64,000 nucleotides of DNA from an uncultured Haliea sp. (GTDB lineage: Bacteria; Pseudomonadota; Gammaproteobacteria; Pseudomonadales; Halieaceae), in assembly GCA_947258585.1 (NCBI GenBank), contig CAMYIZ010000048.1, positions 48,692 to 112,691 on the forward strand, read 5' to 3'. Positions 8,741-17,207 of this stretch are shown piece by piece; position 1 is the stretch's first letter, and every line of letters begins with the position of its first letter. Below the pieces are notes generated by a model. That model was not told the DNA's origin, did no database searches, and saw only the letters and a list, made by a program, of their open reading frames with translations. The translations under genes were made by a program, and so were the position numbers.

Positions 8741-9943
8741 CTACGCGACCTCGAACAGCCCCGCGGCGCCCATGCCGCCGCCAATGCACATGGTGACAAC
8801 CACATACCGGACGCCGCGCCGCCTGCCCTCGATCAGGGCGTGGCCAACCATCCGCGCACCGCTCATGCCGAAAGGGTGGCCGATGGCGATGGCGCCCCCG
8901 TTCACGTTCAGCCTGTCGTTGTCGATGCCCAGTTGGTCGCGGCAGTACAGTACCTGACAGGCAAATGCCTCATTCAGTTCCCACAGGCCGATATCGTCGA
9001 CCTGCAAACCGTGGCGCTTCAGCAGTTTGGGAATGGCGAAAACCGGGCCGATACCCATCTCGTCGGGGCCACAGCCGGCTACCGCAAGGCCGCGGTAGAC
9101 GCCCAGCGGCTGCAGGCCCTGTTGCGCGGCCAGGGCGCCGTCCATCAGCACACAGGCGGATGCACCGTCGGAGAGCTGCGAGGCATTGCCGGCAGTGATG
9201 AAACGTCCCTCCTTGACGAACTGCCCATCCTTGAACACCGGCCCCAGGGACTGCAGGCCTTCCAGCGTGGTGGAGGGGCGATTACCCTCGTCCTGCGCCA
9301 GCGTGACTTCTTTATAGGTGGTCTCCTTGGTCTCCTTGTTGAACACCGCCATGCGGCTGGCCATCGGCACGATTTCATCGTCAAAGGCCCCGGCCTCCTG
9401 CGCCGCCGCGGTGCGCATCTGGCTCTGGTAGCTGTACTCGTCCTGGGCGTCGCGGGAGATACCGTAGCGCTCGGCGACAATCTCCGCGGTCTCGATCATC
9501 TGAATGTAGGCTTTCGGGGAGATGTCCAGCACCGTCTGCGACACGTTGCGATAGCTGTTCTTGTGCTTGTTCTGCACCAGTGAGATCGACTCCAGCCCCC
9601 CGGCCACGGCCACGTCGTACTCGTTGCACATAATGGCCTTGGCGGCGGTGGCGATGGTCATCAGCCCCGACGAACACTGGCGGTCCATGGTCATGCCGGC
9701 GGTGCTGTCGGGCAGGCCACCCGCCACGCCACACAGGCGCCCCAGGTTATAGGCCTGGGTCCCCTGCTGGGCGGCCGCGCCCATGATGCAATCCTCAACC
9801 ATGGCGGGGTCGATGCCGGCCCGCGCCACCGCGGCGCGGACCACATGGCCGCCCAGCGCGGGCGCCTCGGTGTCGTTGAAGGCGCCGCGGAAGGCCTTGC
9901 CGATGGGGGTTCTGGCGGTACTGACGATGACTGCGTCTCTCAT
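8741..9943 (-). CDS. Acetyl-CoA C-acyltransferase (thiolase), catabolic
   Basis: Thiolases cleave 3-ketoacyl-CoA with CoA to give acetyl-CoA and a shortened acyl-CoA. The 400-residue product has the nucleophilic Cys90 (DRQCSSG), the His of the [12 protein letters not shown] box and the C-terminal Cys of [13 protein letters not shown], all the catalytic residues. It belongs to the degradative acetyl-CoA acyltransferase group. It is the last gene of the putative steroid C/D-ring block, separated from the next gene upstream by 558 bases of repeats. It may act on a late linear intermediate of the pathway or be a general beta-oxidation thiolase. The ATG at 9943 gives the family N-terminus [16 protein letters not shown]. 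Confidence 0.9.
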   Translation of the reverse strand: MRDAVIVSTARTPIGKAFRGAFNDTEAPALGGHVVRAAVARAGIDPAMVEDCIMGAAAQQGTQAYNLGRLCGVAGGLPDSTAGMTMDRQCSSGLMTIATAAKAIMCNEYDVAVAGGLESISLVQNKHKNSYRNVSQTVLDISPKAYIQMIETAEIVAERYGISRDAQDEYSYQSQMRTAAAQEAGAFDDEIVPMASRMAVFNKETKETTYKEVTLAQDEGNRPSTTLEGLQSLGPVFKDGQFVKEGRFITAGNASQLSDGASACVLMDGALAAQQGLQPLGVYRGLAVAGCGPDEMGIGPVFAIPKLLKRHGLQVDDIGLWELNEAFACQVLYCRDQLGIDNDRLNVNGGAIAIGHPFGMSGARMVGHALIEGRRRGVRYVVVTMCIGGGMGAAGLFEVA

Positions 9944-10003
9944 TGTGTGCTTCCTCTGTTTGCGGGTATTTGTTGTGGAGCGTTGAATCCGGCGGCGATG
10001 CTG

Positions 10004-10113
10004 GATGGGCCTTGCGAAACACGCCGTGAATCCACACCCGATAAAGCGGGGTGGGCTCTCCATGGAGGCTTCGCGCTCGCATCCATGCGAGCGAGAGTTT
10101 CGCAAGGCCCATC
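10004..10113. repeat. Palindromic element, copy 1 (variable-arm family)
   Basis: The outer arms 10004-10020 (GATGGGCCTTGCGAAAC) and 10097-10113 are perfect 17-base inverted repeats. Inside lies a smaller hairpin around CATGGATG (minus-strand sense) and a conserved segment with CCATGGA followed by TTCACGGCGT. The core is shared with the copies at 10351, 14691 and 14845, while the arms differ in every copy. The 558-base gap 9944-10501 consists mainly of this element, a degenerate copy and copy 2; nothing else was recognised in it. Confidence 0.85.
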
Positions 10114-10144
10114 CACCACCTCCGCCTCACTCCCCTGCCATTCT

Positions 10145-10232
10145 CAAATTCTGCAAAAAATCTACATCGAGGTCGTATCGCCTGGGCGGCCCCGCGCATC
10201 CATGCGCTCAACGGTTCTGCAAGGCCCAAGCG
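10145..10232. repeat. Degenerate copy of the palindromic element
   Basis: This stretch contains GCGCATCCATGCGCTCAACGG, cut here to the key run GCGCATCCATGCGC plus TCAACGG, which is the same inner hairpin and junction as the copy at 14691, together with GGTCGTATCGC in the matching place. A short insertion separates the two and clear outer arms are lacking. It looks like a decayed family member; the boundaries are approximate. Confidence 0.5.
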
Positions 10233-10350
10233 GGCGCCACCTCCTCCATTCTGCGCGGGCACAAAGCCACGCACTTCGATTCCTTTGAACAAAACTATCG
10301 CGGACCACCCGGCAATGCTGCTACTGGCAGTGAAGGCAGGAGCCCGCGGG

Positions 10351-10443
10351 CCGGTAGCGCTTTGCAGGACCGTTGCAAACATGGATGTTTGCAAACGAGC
10401 CCCCATGGACGGGTTCACGGCGTGTCCTGCAAAGCGCTACCGG
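10351..10443. repeat. Palindromic element, copy 2 (variable-arm family)
   Basis: The outer arms 10351-10370 (CCGGTAGCGCTTTGCAGGAC) and 10424-10443 form a perfect 20-base inverted repeat. The inner hairpin TTGCAAACAT-GG-ATGTTTGCAA is also perfect. The conserved core after it is CGAGCCCCCATGGACGGG then TTCACGGCGT, nearly identical to the copy at 14845 although the arms are unrelated. Confidence 0.9.
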
Positions 10444-10501
10444 GCTGCGGGTGCCGGGACTCTTCCACCCAATCAGTAACCATCCGGCCAGAATGCAAAA
10501 G

Positions 10502-11293
10502 TTACGCCCGCTGGCTGGAGCAGGACACAATCTCCCCGGTCATGTAGCCCGAGTAATCCGACGCCAGGAACATCATCACATTGGCGACCTCCCACACCTC
10601 CGCCGCGCGCCCGAAGGCCTCTTTCGCCGCCAGCTCCTCCAGCAATTCCATCGGTGTGGTCTTCTTCAGGAACTCGTGGAAGGCGATGGAGGGCGAGACG
10701 GCATTGATGCGCACGCCGTGGTCGGCGGCTTCCAGCGCGGAGCAGCGGGTGAGGGCCATGACGCCGGCCTTGGCGGCGGCGTAGTGGCACTGCTCCTTCT
10801 GGGCGCGCCAGCCGAGGACGGAGGCATTGTTGACGATCACGCCGGCGCCGCGGGGCTGCATCTTCCGCAGCATCGCCCGGGTCATGCGCATGGTGCCGGT
10901 GAGGGTGATGTCGAGCACGCGGCTCCACTCCTCGTCGGTCATGTCCACCAGCAATTTGGTGCCGCCAAGACCCGCATTGTTGATCAGTACATCGACGCCA
11001 CCCATGGTGGCTTCGGCCTCATCGACCAGCGCCTGTACGTCCTCTTCCACAGTAACGTTGGCCAATTTACCGTGGATCGCTGCAAGACCCGTGTCGGCCT
11101 TGAGCTGGTCAACAGCCTTGGCCAGGCGGCCCTCGTGGATATCGCTGATCATCACGGCGCGGGCACCCTCCTCCGCAGCCCGGGTTGCCGCGGCGAAGCC
11201 GATACCGGCCCCGGCGGCGGCGGTGATGAGGACTGACTTGCCCGCGAGCAGGTTGTGCCCGGCAACATAGGGTGGTGGTTCTTTCAATGCCAT
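10502..11293 (-). CDS. Short-chain dehydrogenase/reductase, IpdF-like
   Basis: This 263-residue SDR probably oxidises or reduces a hydroxy/keto group on a steroid-derived CoA ester. It has a Rossmann cofactor motif variant (ITAAAGAGIGFAAA, about residues 23-36), NNAG near residue 105, a catalytic Ser in NNASVLGW and the YxxxK motif in CHYAAAKAG. In mycobacteria an SDR of this size (IpdF) reduces 5-oxo-HIP-CoA within the equivalent cluster, and the context here supports the same role; the exact substrate is inference. It lies between repeat-filled DNA and the acyl-CoA dehydrogenase genes. Confidence 0.75.
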   Translation of the reverse strand: MALKEPPPYVAGHNLLAGKSVLITAAAGAGIGFAAATRAAEEGARAVMISDIHEGRLAKAVDQLKADTGLAAIHGKLANVTVEEDVQALVDEAEATMGGVDVLINNAGLGGTKLLVDMTDEEWSRVLDITLTGTMRMTRAMLRKMQPRGAGVIVNNASVLGWRAQKEQCHYAAAKAGVMALTRCSALEAADHGVRINAVSPSIAFHEFLKKTTPMELLEELAAKEAFGRAAEVWEVANVMMFLASDYSGYMTGEIVSCSSQRA

Positions 11294-11324
11294 TGTAATT
11301 TTCCTCTAATAAAGGACGCTATCA

Positions 11325-11366
11325 GGCCGCACCCAGCCGGCCGCACCTGGCCGGCCGCACCTACCC
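11325..11366. repeat. Tandem 14-base GC-rich repeat (3 copies)
   Basis: Three consecutive 14-base units of the form GGCCGCACCYNNCC (minus strand GGTGCGGCCGGC-type) fill the gap between two genes and abut the TAG stop of the acyl-CoA dehydrogenase at 11361. The same unit is repeated six times at 56026-56109. Confidence 0.85.
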
Positions 11367-12551
11367 GCGCGGTTCGCGGGGCATGCCCAGCGCGCGTTCG
11401 GCGATGATGTTGCGCTGGATCTGGTTGGTGCCGCCGTAGATTGTGTCAGCGCGAGTAAACAGGTACAGGGACTGCAGCCGGTTCAGTTCGTAGGGAGCGC
11501 CGGCAATGATCTCGCTCTCGGCGCCCAGCACGTCCATGGCCAGCTTGCCCAGATTGCGGTGCCAGCTCGACCAGTACAGCTTGTAGATCATGGCCTCCTT
11601 CTGCAGGCTGCCGTCGTCGCCGCCACCGGAGAGCATGCGCATGCTGTTGAAGCGCATGATGCGCAGGCCCACGTGTGCCTCGGCGATGCGCTGGCGCAGG
11701 GCTGGATCGCGGGCGGCGCCGTTGGCTTTGGCGATTTTGACGACTTCGTCGAACTCGTTCTGGAACAGCATCTGCTGGCCCAGGGTAGACACACCGCGCT
11801 CGAAACCGAGCAGGCCCATGGCCACTTTCCAGCCGTCGCCGGGCGCGCCGACAATGTCGTCGGCGGCGCAGACCGCGTCGTCAAAGAACACTTCGTTGAA
11901 TTCGCTGGTGCCGGTGAGCTGCTCAATCGGGCGCACGGTGACCCCGGGCTGGTCCATCGCCAGCAGGAAGAAACCCAGGCCCCTGTGGGCCACCGAATCC
12001 GGATCGGTGCGGGCGATCACAAACACGTACTGGGACTCATGGGCCAGCGAGGTCCACACCTTCTGGCCATTGATGAGCCACTGGTTGCCGGACTCGTCCA
12101 GCCGCGCTTTCGTTTTTACATTGGCCAGGTCGGAACCGGCGGAGGGCTCGGAATACCCCTGGCACCAGAACTCCCTGCCGGCACGGATGCCCGGCAGGTA
12201 GCGCTCTTTCTGCGCCTCGCTGCCGAAGGCGATCAGGGTCGGGCCGGTCAGCGTCTCGCCGATGTGTCCCATGCGGCCGGGGCCGCCTGCTCGGGCGTAC
12301 TCTTCGTTGAAAATCACCTGCTGCTCGATGCTGGCACCGCGGCCGCCGTATTGCTTTGGCCAGCCAATGCAGGTCCAGCCGCCCTCGGCCAGCTTGCGCT
12401 CCCAGGCCTTGCGCTCCTCGACGAACGAGTGTTCGTCACCCGGTCCCCCGCGGCCGCGGATAACTTCAAACTCACCGCCCAGATTGGCTGCCAGCCAGGC
12501 GGCGACCTCCTCGCGGAACTGCTCGTCTTCGGGACTGAAACTCAGTTTCAT
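11361..12551 (-). CDS. Acyl-CoA dehydrogenase, alpha-type subunit (FadE-like) 1
   Basis: This flavoenzyme subunit introduces a double bond into a CoA thioester, here probably a steroid ring-derived one. The 396-residue product has the full ACAD fold, with the flavin-binding motifs WCQGYSEPSAGSDLAN and WTSLAHES. GFERG (about residue 245) places a Glu where isovaleryl- and long-chain ACADs carry the catalytic base; the alternative position near the C-terminus is Gly (IYGGTNQ). It overlaps the following beta-type gene by four bases, which suggests an alpha2beta2 complex as in mycobacterial cholesterol ACADs. Start ATG 12551 gives the family start MKLSFSPEDEQFREEV. Confidence 0.88.
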   Translation of the reverse strand: MKLSFSPEDEQFREEVAAWLAANLGGEFEVIRGRGGPGDEHSFVEERKAWERKLAEGGWTCIGWPKQYGGRGASIEQQVIFNEEYARAGGPGRMGHIGETLTGPTLIAFGSEAQKERYLPGIRAGREFWCQGYSEPSAGSDLANVKTKARLDESGNQWLINGQKVWTSLAHESQYVFVIARTDPDSVAHRGLGFFLLAMDQPGVTVRPIEQLTGTSEFNEVFFDDAVCAADDIVGAPGDGWKVAMGLLGFERGVSTLGQQMLFQNEFDEVVKIAKANGAARDPALRQRIAEAHVGLRIMRFNSMRMLSGGGDDGSLQKEAMIYKLYWSSWHRNLGKLAMDVLGAESEIIAGAPYELNRLQSLYLFTRADTIYGGTNQIQRNIIAERALGMPREPRG

Positions 12552-13714
12552 GCCGCCTCTCCATCCAGTAACTGACGCGCCAGCCGCTCCCGGTGCCAGG
12601 CGGCATCGCCGAGCAGGGTTTCGGTGGATTTGGCGCGCTTGAAATACAGCTGAATATCGTACTCCGCGGTGATACCCACACCGCCATGCAGCTGGATGCC
12701 GCAACCGGCGTTGAAAAATGCGGCGTCGGAGCAATAGGCTTTGGCGATACTGGCGGCCTCCGCCAGGCCCGCGCCCAGGGGATTACCCGCGAGGGCTTCA
12801 TCGGCGATGCAGGCTGCGTAGTAGGCGGCGGAACGCGCGGCCTCCACTTTCAGCATCATGTCGGCGGCCTTGTGTTTGATCGCCTGGTAGGAGGCAATGG
12901 TGCGGCCGAACTGCACCCGCTCCATGGTATAGGCCACGGAGCTGTCCAGGGCCTGCTGGGCCACGCCGACCTGCTCGGCGGCCACAGCGACAGTGGCCAG
13001 ATCGAGGATCTTCGCCAGTGCTGGCCAGGCAGCGCCGGCCTCCCCCATCAGGGCATCGGCGCCGAGTTTCACATCCTGCAGGGTGATGCTGGCCTGCTTG
13101 CGGGTCTGGTCCATGGTCGGCAGCCACTCCCGGCTGACGCCCGCGGTATCCGCTGGCAGGACGAACAGGCTGATGCCCTCGCGACCTTCGCTACCCGCCT
13201 CCCGGGCAGCAACGACAAAAATCTCTGCGGTGTGGCCGTCAAGTACATAGCGGTATTCGCCGTTCAGCACGAAATCGTCGCCATCCGCCGCCCAGGTGGC
13301 CTGCACCGCGTGCGCTTCCGGGCGGCTGCCCGGGGCCATAAAGGCGAGGGTCGCGGTGCTGCCCGCGGCAATCGCCGCCAGATACTGCTGCTTCTGTGTT
13401 TCAGTACCCGCCACCAGCAGGGCATTGACGCCCAGGCCGACCGTCGCCAGGAACGGCGCGCACAGCAGCACCCGGCCCATCTGCTCCTGCATGGCGGCCA
13501 GCTCCACAAAGCCCAGGCCGAGGCCGCCGTAGGCTTCCGGAATGTGCAGCGCCGGCCACATCATCTCCTCGCTGATCTGCTGCCACAGGGCAGCGTCATA
13601 GCCGCGCTCCGTCGCCATCACCTCGCGTACCGCCGCAGCGGTAGAGACTTCCGCAAGAAAAGCCTCCGCCGTATCGCGGATCATCTGCTGTTCTTCGGTA
13701 AAACGAAATTCCAT
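12548..13714 (-). CDS. Acyl-CoA dehydrogenase, beta-type subunit 1
   Basis: This 388-residue protein has the ACAD N-terminal, middle and C-terminal domains (MEFRFTEEQQMIRDTAEAF at the start; RVQFGRTIASYQAIKHKAADM in the C-terminal domain; QLHGGVGITAEYDIQLYFKRAK). It lacks a Glu at both known catalytic-base positions (VAVAAEQVGVAQ and the C-terminal site), as seen in the non-catalytic partner of alpha2beta2 steroid ACADs. Its stop overlaps the start of the alpha-type gene as ATGA, so the two are translationally coupled. The paired role is inference from sequence and arrangement. Confidence 0.85.
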   Translation of the reverse strand: MEFRFTEEQQMIRDTAEAFLAEVSTAAAVREVMATERGYDAALWQQISEEMMWPALHIPEAYGGLGLGFVELAAMQEQMGRVLLCAPFLATVGLGVNALLVAGTETQKQQYLAAIAAGSTATLAFMAPGSRPEAHAVQATWAADGDDFVLNGEYRYVLDGHTAEIFVVAAREAGSEGREGISLFVLPADTAGVSREWLPTMDQTRKQASITLQDVKLGADALMGEAGAAWPALAKILDLATVAVAAEQVGVAQQALDSSVAYTMERVQFGRTIASYQAIKHKAADMMLKVEAARSAAYYAACIADEALAGNPLGAGLAEAASIAKAYCSDAAFFNAGCGIQLHGGVGITAEYDIQLYFKRAKSTETLLGDAAWHRERLARQLLDGEAA

Positions 13715-13724
13715 GGACCCTGCC

Positions 13725-14612
13725 TCAGCTGCCAAACACTTTCTGCGCCGGCACTTCCCTCGCCAGCAACTCCGCCACCGCATCGGTGAGCTCCGCCGGA
13801 TCCCAGCGCTGGCCCTTGTCCACCGGCTCGGTCGAGCGCCAGCCATCGGCGATGGCGACCTTGCCACCCTCGGCCTCGAACAGGCGCCCGGTCACATGCG
13901 CCGACAGCGGCGACACCAGCCAGGCCACCAGCGAGGAGACATTTTCCGGAGCAAAGTAGTCGAAGCTGCCGTCCTCCGGCTTCGCCATCCGCTGGGCCAT
14001 GGCTTCCACCGCCGTGGTCATACCGGTGCGCGCCACCGGCACCAGGCCGTTGACCGTAATCCCGTAGCGACCCAGCTCCGCCGCCTGGGTCAGCGTCAGC
14101 GCCGCAATCCCCGCCTTCGCCGCGGCATAGTTCGACTGCCCCACCGAGCCCTGCAACCCGGCCCCGGAACTGGTATTGATAATGCGCGCGTCCACCGCCT
14201 TGCCTTCCTTGGACTGTCCGCGCCAGTAGTGCACAGCGTGGGAGCTGATGCAGAAGTGCCCCTTCAGGTGCACCGCCATGATCGCGTCCCAATCCGACTC
14301 GGTCATGGAGGCGAACATCCGGTCGCGGTTGATACCCGCATTGTTGACCACCGCGTGCAGGTCACCAAAGCTCTCGATGGCCTGCTTCACGGCGTTCAGG
14401 CTGTCGTCGTAGTTGGTGATGTCCGAGGTGTTTACCACAGCCTCGCCACCCGCCGCGCGAATTTCATCCACCACCGCCTGGGCCGCCGCTTCGTTGATGT
14501 CGTTGACAACGACTTTCGCACCTTCGCTCGCCAGCAACCGCGCGTGCGCCGCACCGAGGCCGCCGCCGGCGCCGGTGATGATCACTACCCGTCCTTCACA
14601 TGTTCTGCTCAT
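13725..14612 (-). CDS. Short-chain dehydrogenase, 3-hydroxyacyl-CoA dehydrogenase-like
   Basis: The 295-residue SDR has a classical TGAGGGLG cofactor motif near the N-terminus, NNAGINRDRMF, the active-site SSGAGLQGSVGQSNY with YAAAK, and a long C-terminal extension. It resembles the SDR domain of multifunctional (R)-hydroxyacyl-CoA dehydrogenases. In mycobacterial HIP clusters two such SDRs lie beside ipdAB, and this protein probably oxidises a hydroxyacyl-CoA intermediate; the exact step is unknown. It is followed by the acyl-CoA dehydrogenase pair and preceded by a 376-base gap of repeats. Confidence 0.75.
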   Translation of the reverse strand: MSRTCEGRVVIITGAGGGLGAAHARLLASEGAKVVVNDINEAAAQAVVDEIRAAGGEAVVNTSDITNYDDSLNAVKQAIESFGDLHAVVNNAGINRDRMFASMTESDWDAIMAVHLKGHFCISSHAVHYWRGQSKEGKAVDARIINTSSGAGLQGSVGQSNYAAAKAGIAALTLTQAAELGRYGITVNGLVPVARTGMTTAVEAMAQRMAKPEDGSFDYFAPENVSSLVAWLVSPLSAHVTGRLFEAEGGKVAIADGWRSTEPVDKGQRWDPAELTDAVAELLAREVPAQKVFGS

Positions 14613-14690
14613 CGCGTTCTTCCTGTCTGTCTGTTCGTCGAGTTCATTCTATGTGGTCAGGCGGTCTGAGATCCGCTGCACAGGTGAGCG

Positions 14691-14776
14691 GCAGAGGGTT
14701 CCGGGACTCGCCGTGAATACGTCCATGTAGGCTCGTATCGCGCATCCATGCGCTCAACGGTCCCGGAACCCTCTGC
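14691..14776. repeat. Palindromic element, copy 3 (variable-arm family)
   Basis: The arms 14691-14706 (GCAGAGGGTTCCGGGA) and 14761-14776 are perfect inverted repeats of 16 bases. The inner hairpin is GCGCAT-CC-ATGCGC and the core CGCCGTGAATACGTCCATG is the reverse-oriented form of the core in copies 2 and 4. Together with copy 4 it fills most of the 376-base gap 14613-14988; no gene or other signal was seen there. Confidence 0.88.
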
Positions 14777-14844
14777 CCCTCCCCTGCGCTGCTACCTTCG
14801 GTGCCGTCTCGCAGCTCGCACCGTCAGAGGCGCGGCGTCTTGGA

Positions 14845-14928
14845 GGGGGGCTGGCGGGACCGTATGCGACATGGATGTCGCATCCGAGCCCCCATGGACG
14901 GGTTCACGGCGTGTCCCGCTAGCCCCCC
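14845..14928. repeat. Palindromic element, copy 4 (variable-arm family)
   Basis: The arms 14845-14860 (GGGGGGCTGGCGGGAC) and 14913-14928 match at 15 of 16 positions as inverted repeats. The inner hairpin ATGCGACAT-GG-ATGTCGCAT is perfect. The segment between hairpin and right arm is almost identical to that in copy 2 (CGAGCCCCCATGGACGGG then TTCACGGCGTGTCC). Confidence 0.88.
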
Positions 14929-14988
14929 TGCAAGATGCTGTGCCGCGCTACGAAGTGCCCGAAACGCTAAATGCCACGAAAGGGGTAC

Positions 14989-16137
14989 TCAGAGCCGCTC
15001 GAGAATGGTGACGTTCGCCTGCCCACCCCCTTCACACATGGTCTGCAGTCCATACCTGCCTCCGGTTCGCTCCAGCTCATGCAACAGTGTCGTCATCAGT
15101 TTCGTGCCAGTGGCTCCCAGCGGATGGCCGAGCGCAATGGCGCCGCCGTTGACATTGGTTTTCGCGTGGTCGTAGCCGGTTTCTGCGAGCCAGGCCATGG
15201 CCACGGAGGCGAAGGCTTCGTTGATCTCCACCAGATCGATATCGGCAAGGCTCATGCCGGCGCGCTTCAGCGCGTATTCGGTGGCGGGAATGGGGGCGGT
15301 CAGCATCCAGATCGGGTCCGCGGCGCGCACGCTCATGTGGGCGATGCGGGCACGGGGAGTGAGCTTGTAGCGCTTCAGTGCCGCCTCGGAAACGATCAGC
15401 ATGGCGGAGGAGGCGTCGCAGGTCTGGCTGGAGACCGCGGCGGTGATGCTGCCACCCTCCTGCAGAGGCTGCAGCTCCGCCATTTTTTCCATGGTGGTCT
15501 GGCGCGGGGTTTCGTCCATCGCCACGCCGACCAGCGGCGCGATCTCACGACTGAACCGGCCTTCCTCAATTGCGCGCAGGGCGCGCGTGTGGGATTCCAG
15601 GGCGAAGGCTTCCATGTCCTGCCGGGAAAAGCCCCATTTGTCGGCAATCATCTGCGCCGAATTGAATTGGGACACAGGGACTTTGCCGTAGCGCCTGACC
15701 CAGCCCTCGCTGCCGGAAAAGGGATCGCTGAAGCCCAGCGGCTGCGCCGCCAGCATGGCGGAGGAAATCGGGATCTGGGTCATGGTCTGTACGCCACCGG
15801 CGATGACCACGTCGTTGACCCCCGCCATGATGGCCTGGGCGGCGAAGTGCACGGCCTGCTGGGAGGAGCCGCACTGGCGGTCCACGGTGGTGCCGGGTAC
15901 AGCCTCGTCGAGGCCCGCCGCCAGCCAGCAAGTGCGGGCGATATCGCCGGCCAGGGGGCCGATGGTATCGACGCAGCCGAAGATCACGTCGTCATAGTCG
16001 CCGTCGGGAATGCCGTTGCGCTCCACCAGGGTCTTCAGCACGTGGGCACCGAGGTCCGCACCGTGGACGCCGGCGAGGCCGCCCTTGCGCCGGCCGGTAG
16101 GGCTGCGCACTGCATCGACAATATAGGCATCTGCCAT
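14989..16137 (-). CDS. Thiolase, FadA6-like
   Basis: The 382-residue thiolase has the nucleophilic Cys in [11 protein letters not shown] (about residue 88), the His in [12 protein letters not shown] and the C-terminal Cys in [12 protein letters not shown]. Its whole-length pattern, including the N-terminus [22 protein letters not shown] and IPISSAM, is like the FadA6 group used in the late HIP pathway of actinobacteria. The usual SDGASA motif is replaced by CDASSA. It is separated from the downstream SDR by palindromic repeats and is 21 bases after a beta-type acyl-CoA dehydrogenase. The FadA6 assignment is from recalled similarity, not from a search. Confidence 0.85.
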   Translation of the reverse strand: MADAYIVDAVRSPTGRRKGGLAGVHGADLGAHVLKTLVERNGIPDGDYDDVIFGCVDTIGPLAGDIARTCWLAAGLDEAVPGTTVDRQCGSSQQAVHFAAQAIMAGVNDVVIAGGVQTMTQIPISSAMLAAQPLGFSDPFSGSEGWVRRYGKVPVSQFNSAQMIADKWGFSRQDMEAFALESHTRALRAIEEGRFSREIAPLVGVAMDETPRQTTMEKMAELQPLQEGGSITAAVSSQTCDASSAMLIVSEAALKRYKLTPRARIAHMSVRAADPIWMLTAPIPATEYALKRAGMSLADIDLVEINEAFASVAMAWLAETGYDHAKTNVNGGAIALGHPLGATGTKLMTTLLHELERTGGRYGLQTMCEGGGQANVTILERL

Positions 16138-16158
16138 GGTTATGGTTCCTGTTCGGGG

Positions 16159-17205
16159 TTACTGAAAGGTGGCGCCGGCGCCGAGGACCGCGCCCTCGGC
16201 AAGAATCGCCTGCGCGACCTGTTGCTTGTGGAAGCCGGCGTCGCCCCAGGTATTGGCCAGGGCCCAGGCCTTCTTCATGAAAATGTGCAGATCCACTTCC
16301 CAGGTGTAGCCCATGGCGCCGTGGACCTGAATACTGTGTTTCGCCGCCAGGTTGGCCGCCTCACAGGCCGCCAGCTTGGCGTGGGCCACATGGCGCGTGG
16401 CAGTTGCGGCGTCCTGAGCCACCGCGTAAGCGGCGCGATGCACCGGCGCCTTGGCGTATTCCAGCTTCACGGCGACGTTGGCCAGGTGGTGCTTGACTGC
16501 CTGGAAGGAGCCGATGGGCTTGCCGAACTGCTTGCGGTCGGCGGTGTAGGCCACGGCGAGGTCGACCATGCGCTGGGCCAGCCCCAGGGCCTGGGCCGCG
16601 CAGCCCAGCGCGCCGCGGTTGAGACTGGCGCTGCGCAGCTCCGCCGCCCGCTCGCCGGACACTACCGGCGTCACCCCCGGGTTGACGGTAACCGTGAACA
16701 GGCGCCGACCGGGATCGATACTCTGGCTGTAGTCGAGGGCAAACTGCCCCTGTTCGAGGGCGTACCACTGGCCGCCCTGCTCCAGCAGGAGCAGATCCGC
16801 CACATGGGCATCCTCCGCCAGCAGGTTCTGTTCCAGGGCAGCGACAATGCGCGCATCGCCGGCGACAGCCCGCGGCAACCAGTGCGCCGCCAGTTCTCCA
16901 CCGATATCAGCCAGCAGGGGCACCCCCACCAGCACGTGGTTGACCAGCGGTTCCGCCAGGGCCACGTAGCCGCACTCCTGCGCCAGCAGGACAAAATCCA
17001 GCGCCGTCATGCCCAGGCCGTCGTGTTCCTCCGGCACCGTCATGCCGGTGAGACCCAGCTCGGCGAGCTGATGCCACAGGGCCGGTTCGCGACCGGTATC
17101 GCTGTCCCAACCCGCACGCAGGCGCTCGGGGGTAATTTCGTTGACCAGGAAACTGCGCACGGAATCGTGGAACAGGAGCTGGTCTTCGCTGAATGTAAAG
17201 TCCAT
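16159..17205 (-). CDS. Acyl-CoA dehydrogenase, beta-type subunit 2
   Basis: This 348-residue ACAD homologue has a short middle domain and the C-terminal helical domain (ADRKQFGKPIGSFQAVKHHLANV; HGAMGYTWEVDLHIFMKKAW). The region where the catalytic Glu would be reads SASLNRGALGCAAQ, without it, so it is probably the non-catalytic half of a heteromeric enzyme. It lies two bases after the alpha-type gene 17208-18371, with which it most likely pairs. Its length is typical for FadE-beta proteins of steroid clusters. Confidence 0.83.
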   Translation of the reverse strand: MDFTFSEDQLLFHDSVRSFLVNEITPERLRAGWDSDTGREPALWHQLAELGLTGMTVPEEHDGLGMTALDFVLLAQECGYVALAEPLVNHVLVGVPLLADIGGELAAHWLPRAVAGDARIVAALEQNLLAEDAHVADLLLLEQGGQWYALEQGQFALDYSQSIDPGRRLFTVTVNPGVTPVVSGERAAELRSASLNRGALGCAAQALGLAQRMVDLAVAYTADRKQFGKPIGSFQAVKHHLANVAVKLEYAKAPVHRAAYAVAQDAATATRHVAHAKLAACEAANLAAKHSIQVHGAMGYTWEVDLHIFMKKAWALANTWGDAGFHKQQVAQAILAEGAVLGAGATFQ

Positions 17206-17207
17206 GG

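Noticed and set aside
14748..15011. Small plus-strand reading frames across the palindromic elements
   Set aside because: They are produced by the repeat sequence itself, lack ribosome binding sites and differ between copies; the DNA structure explains them better.
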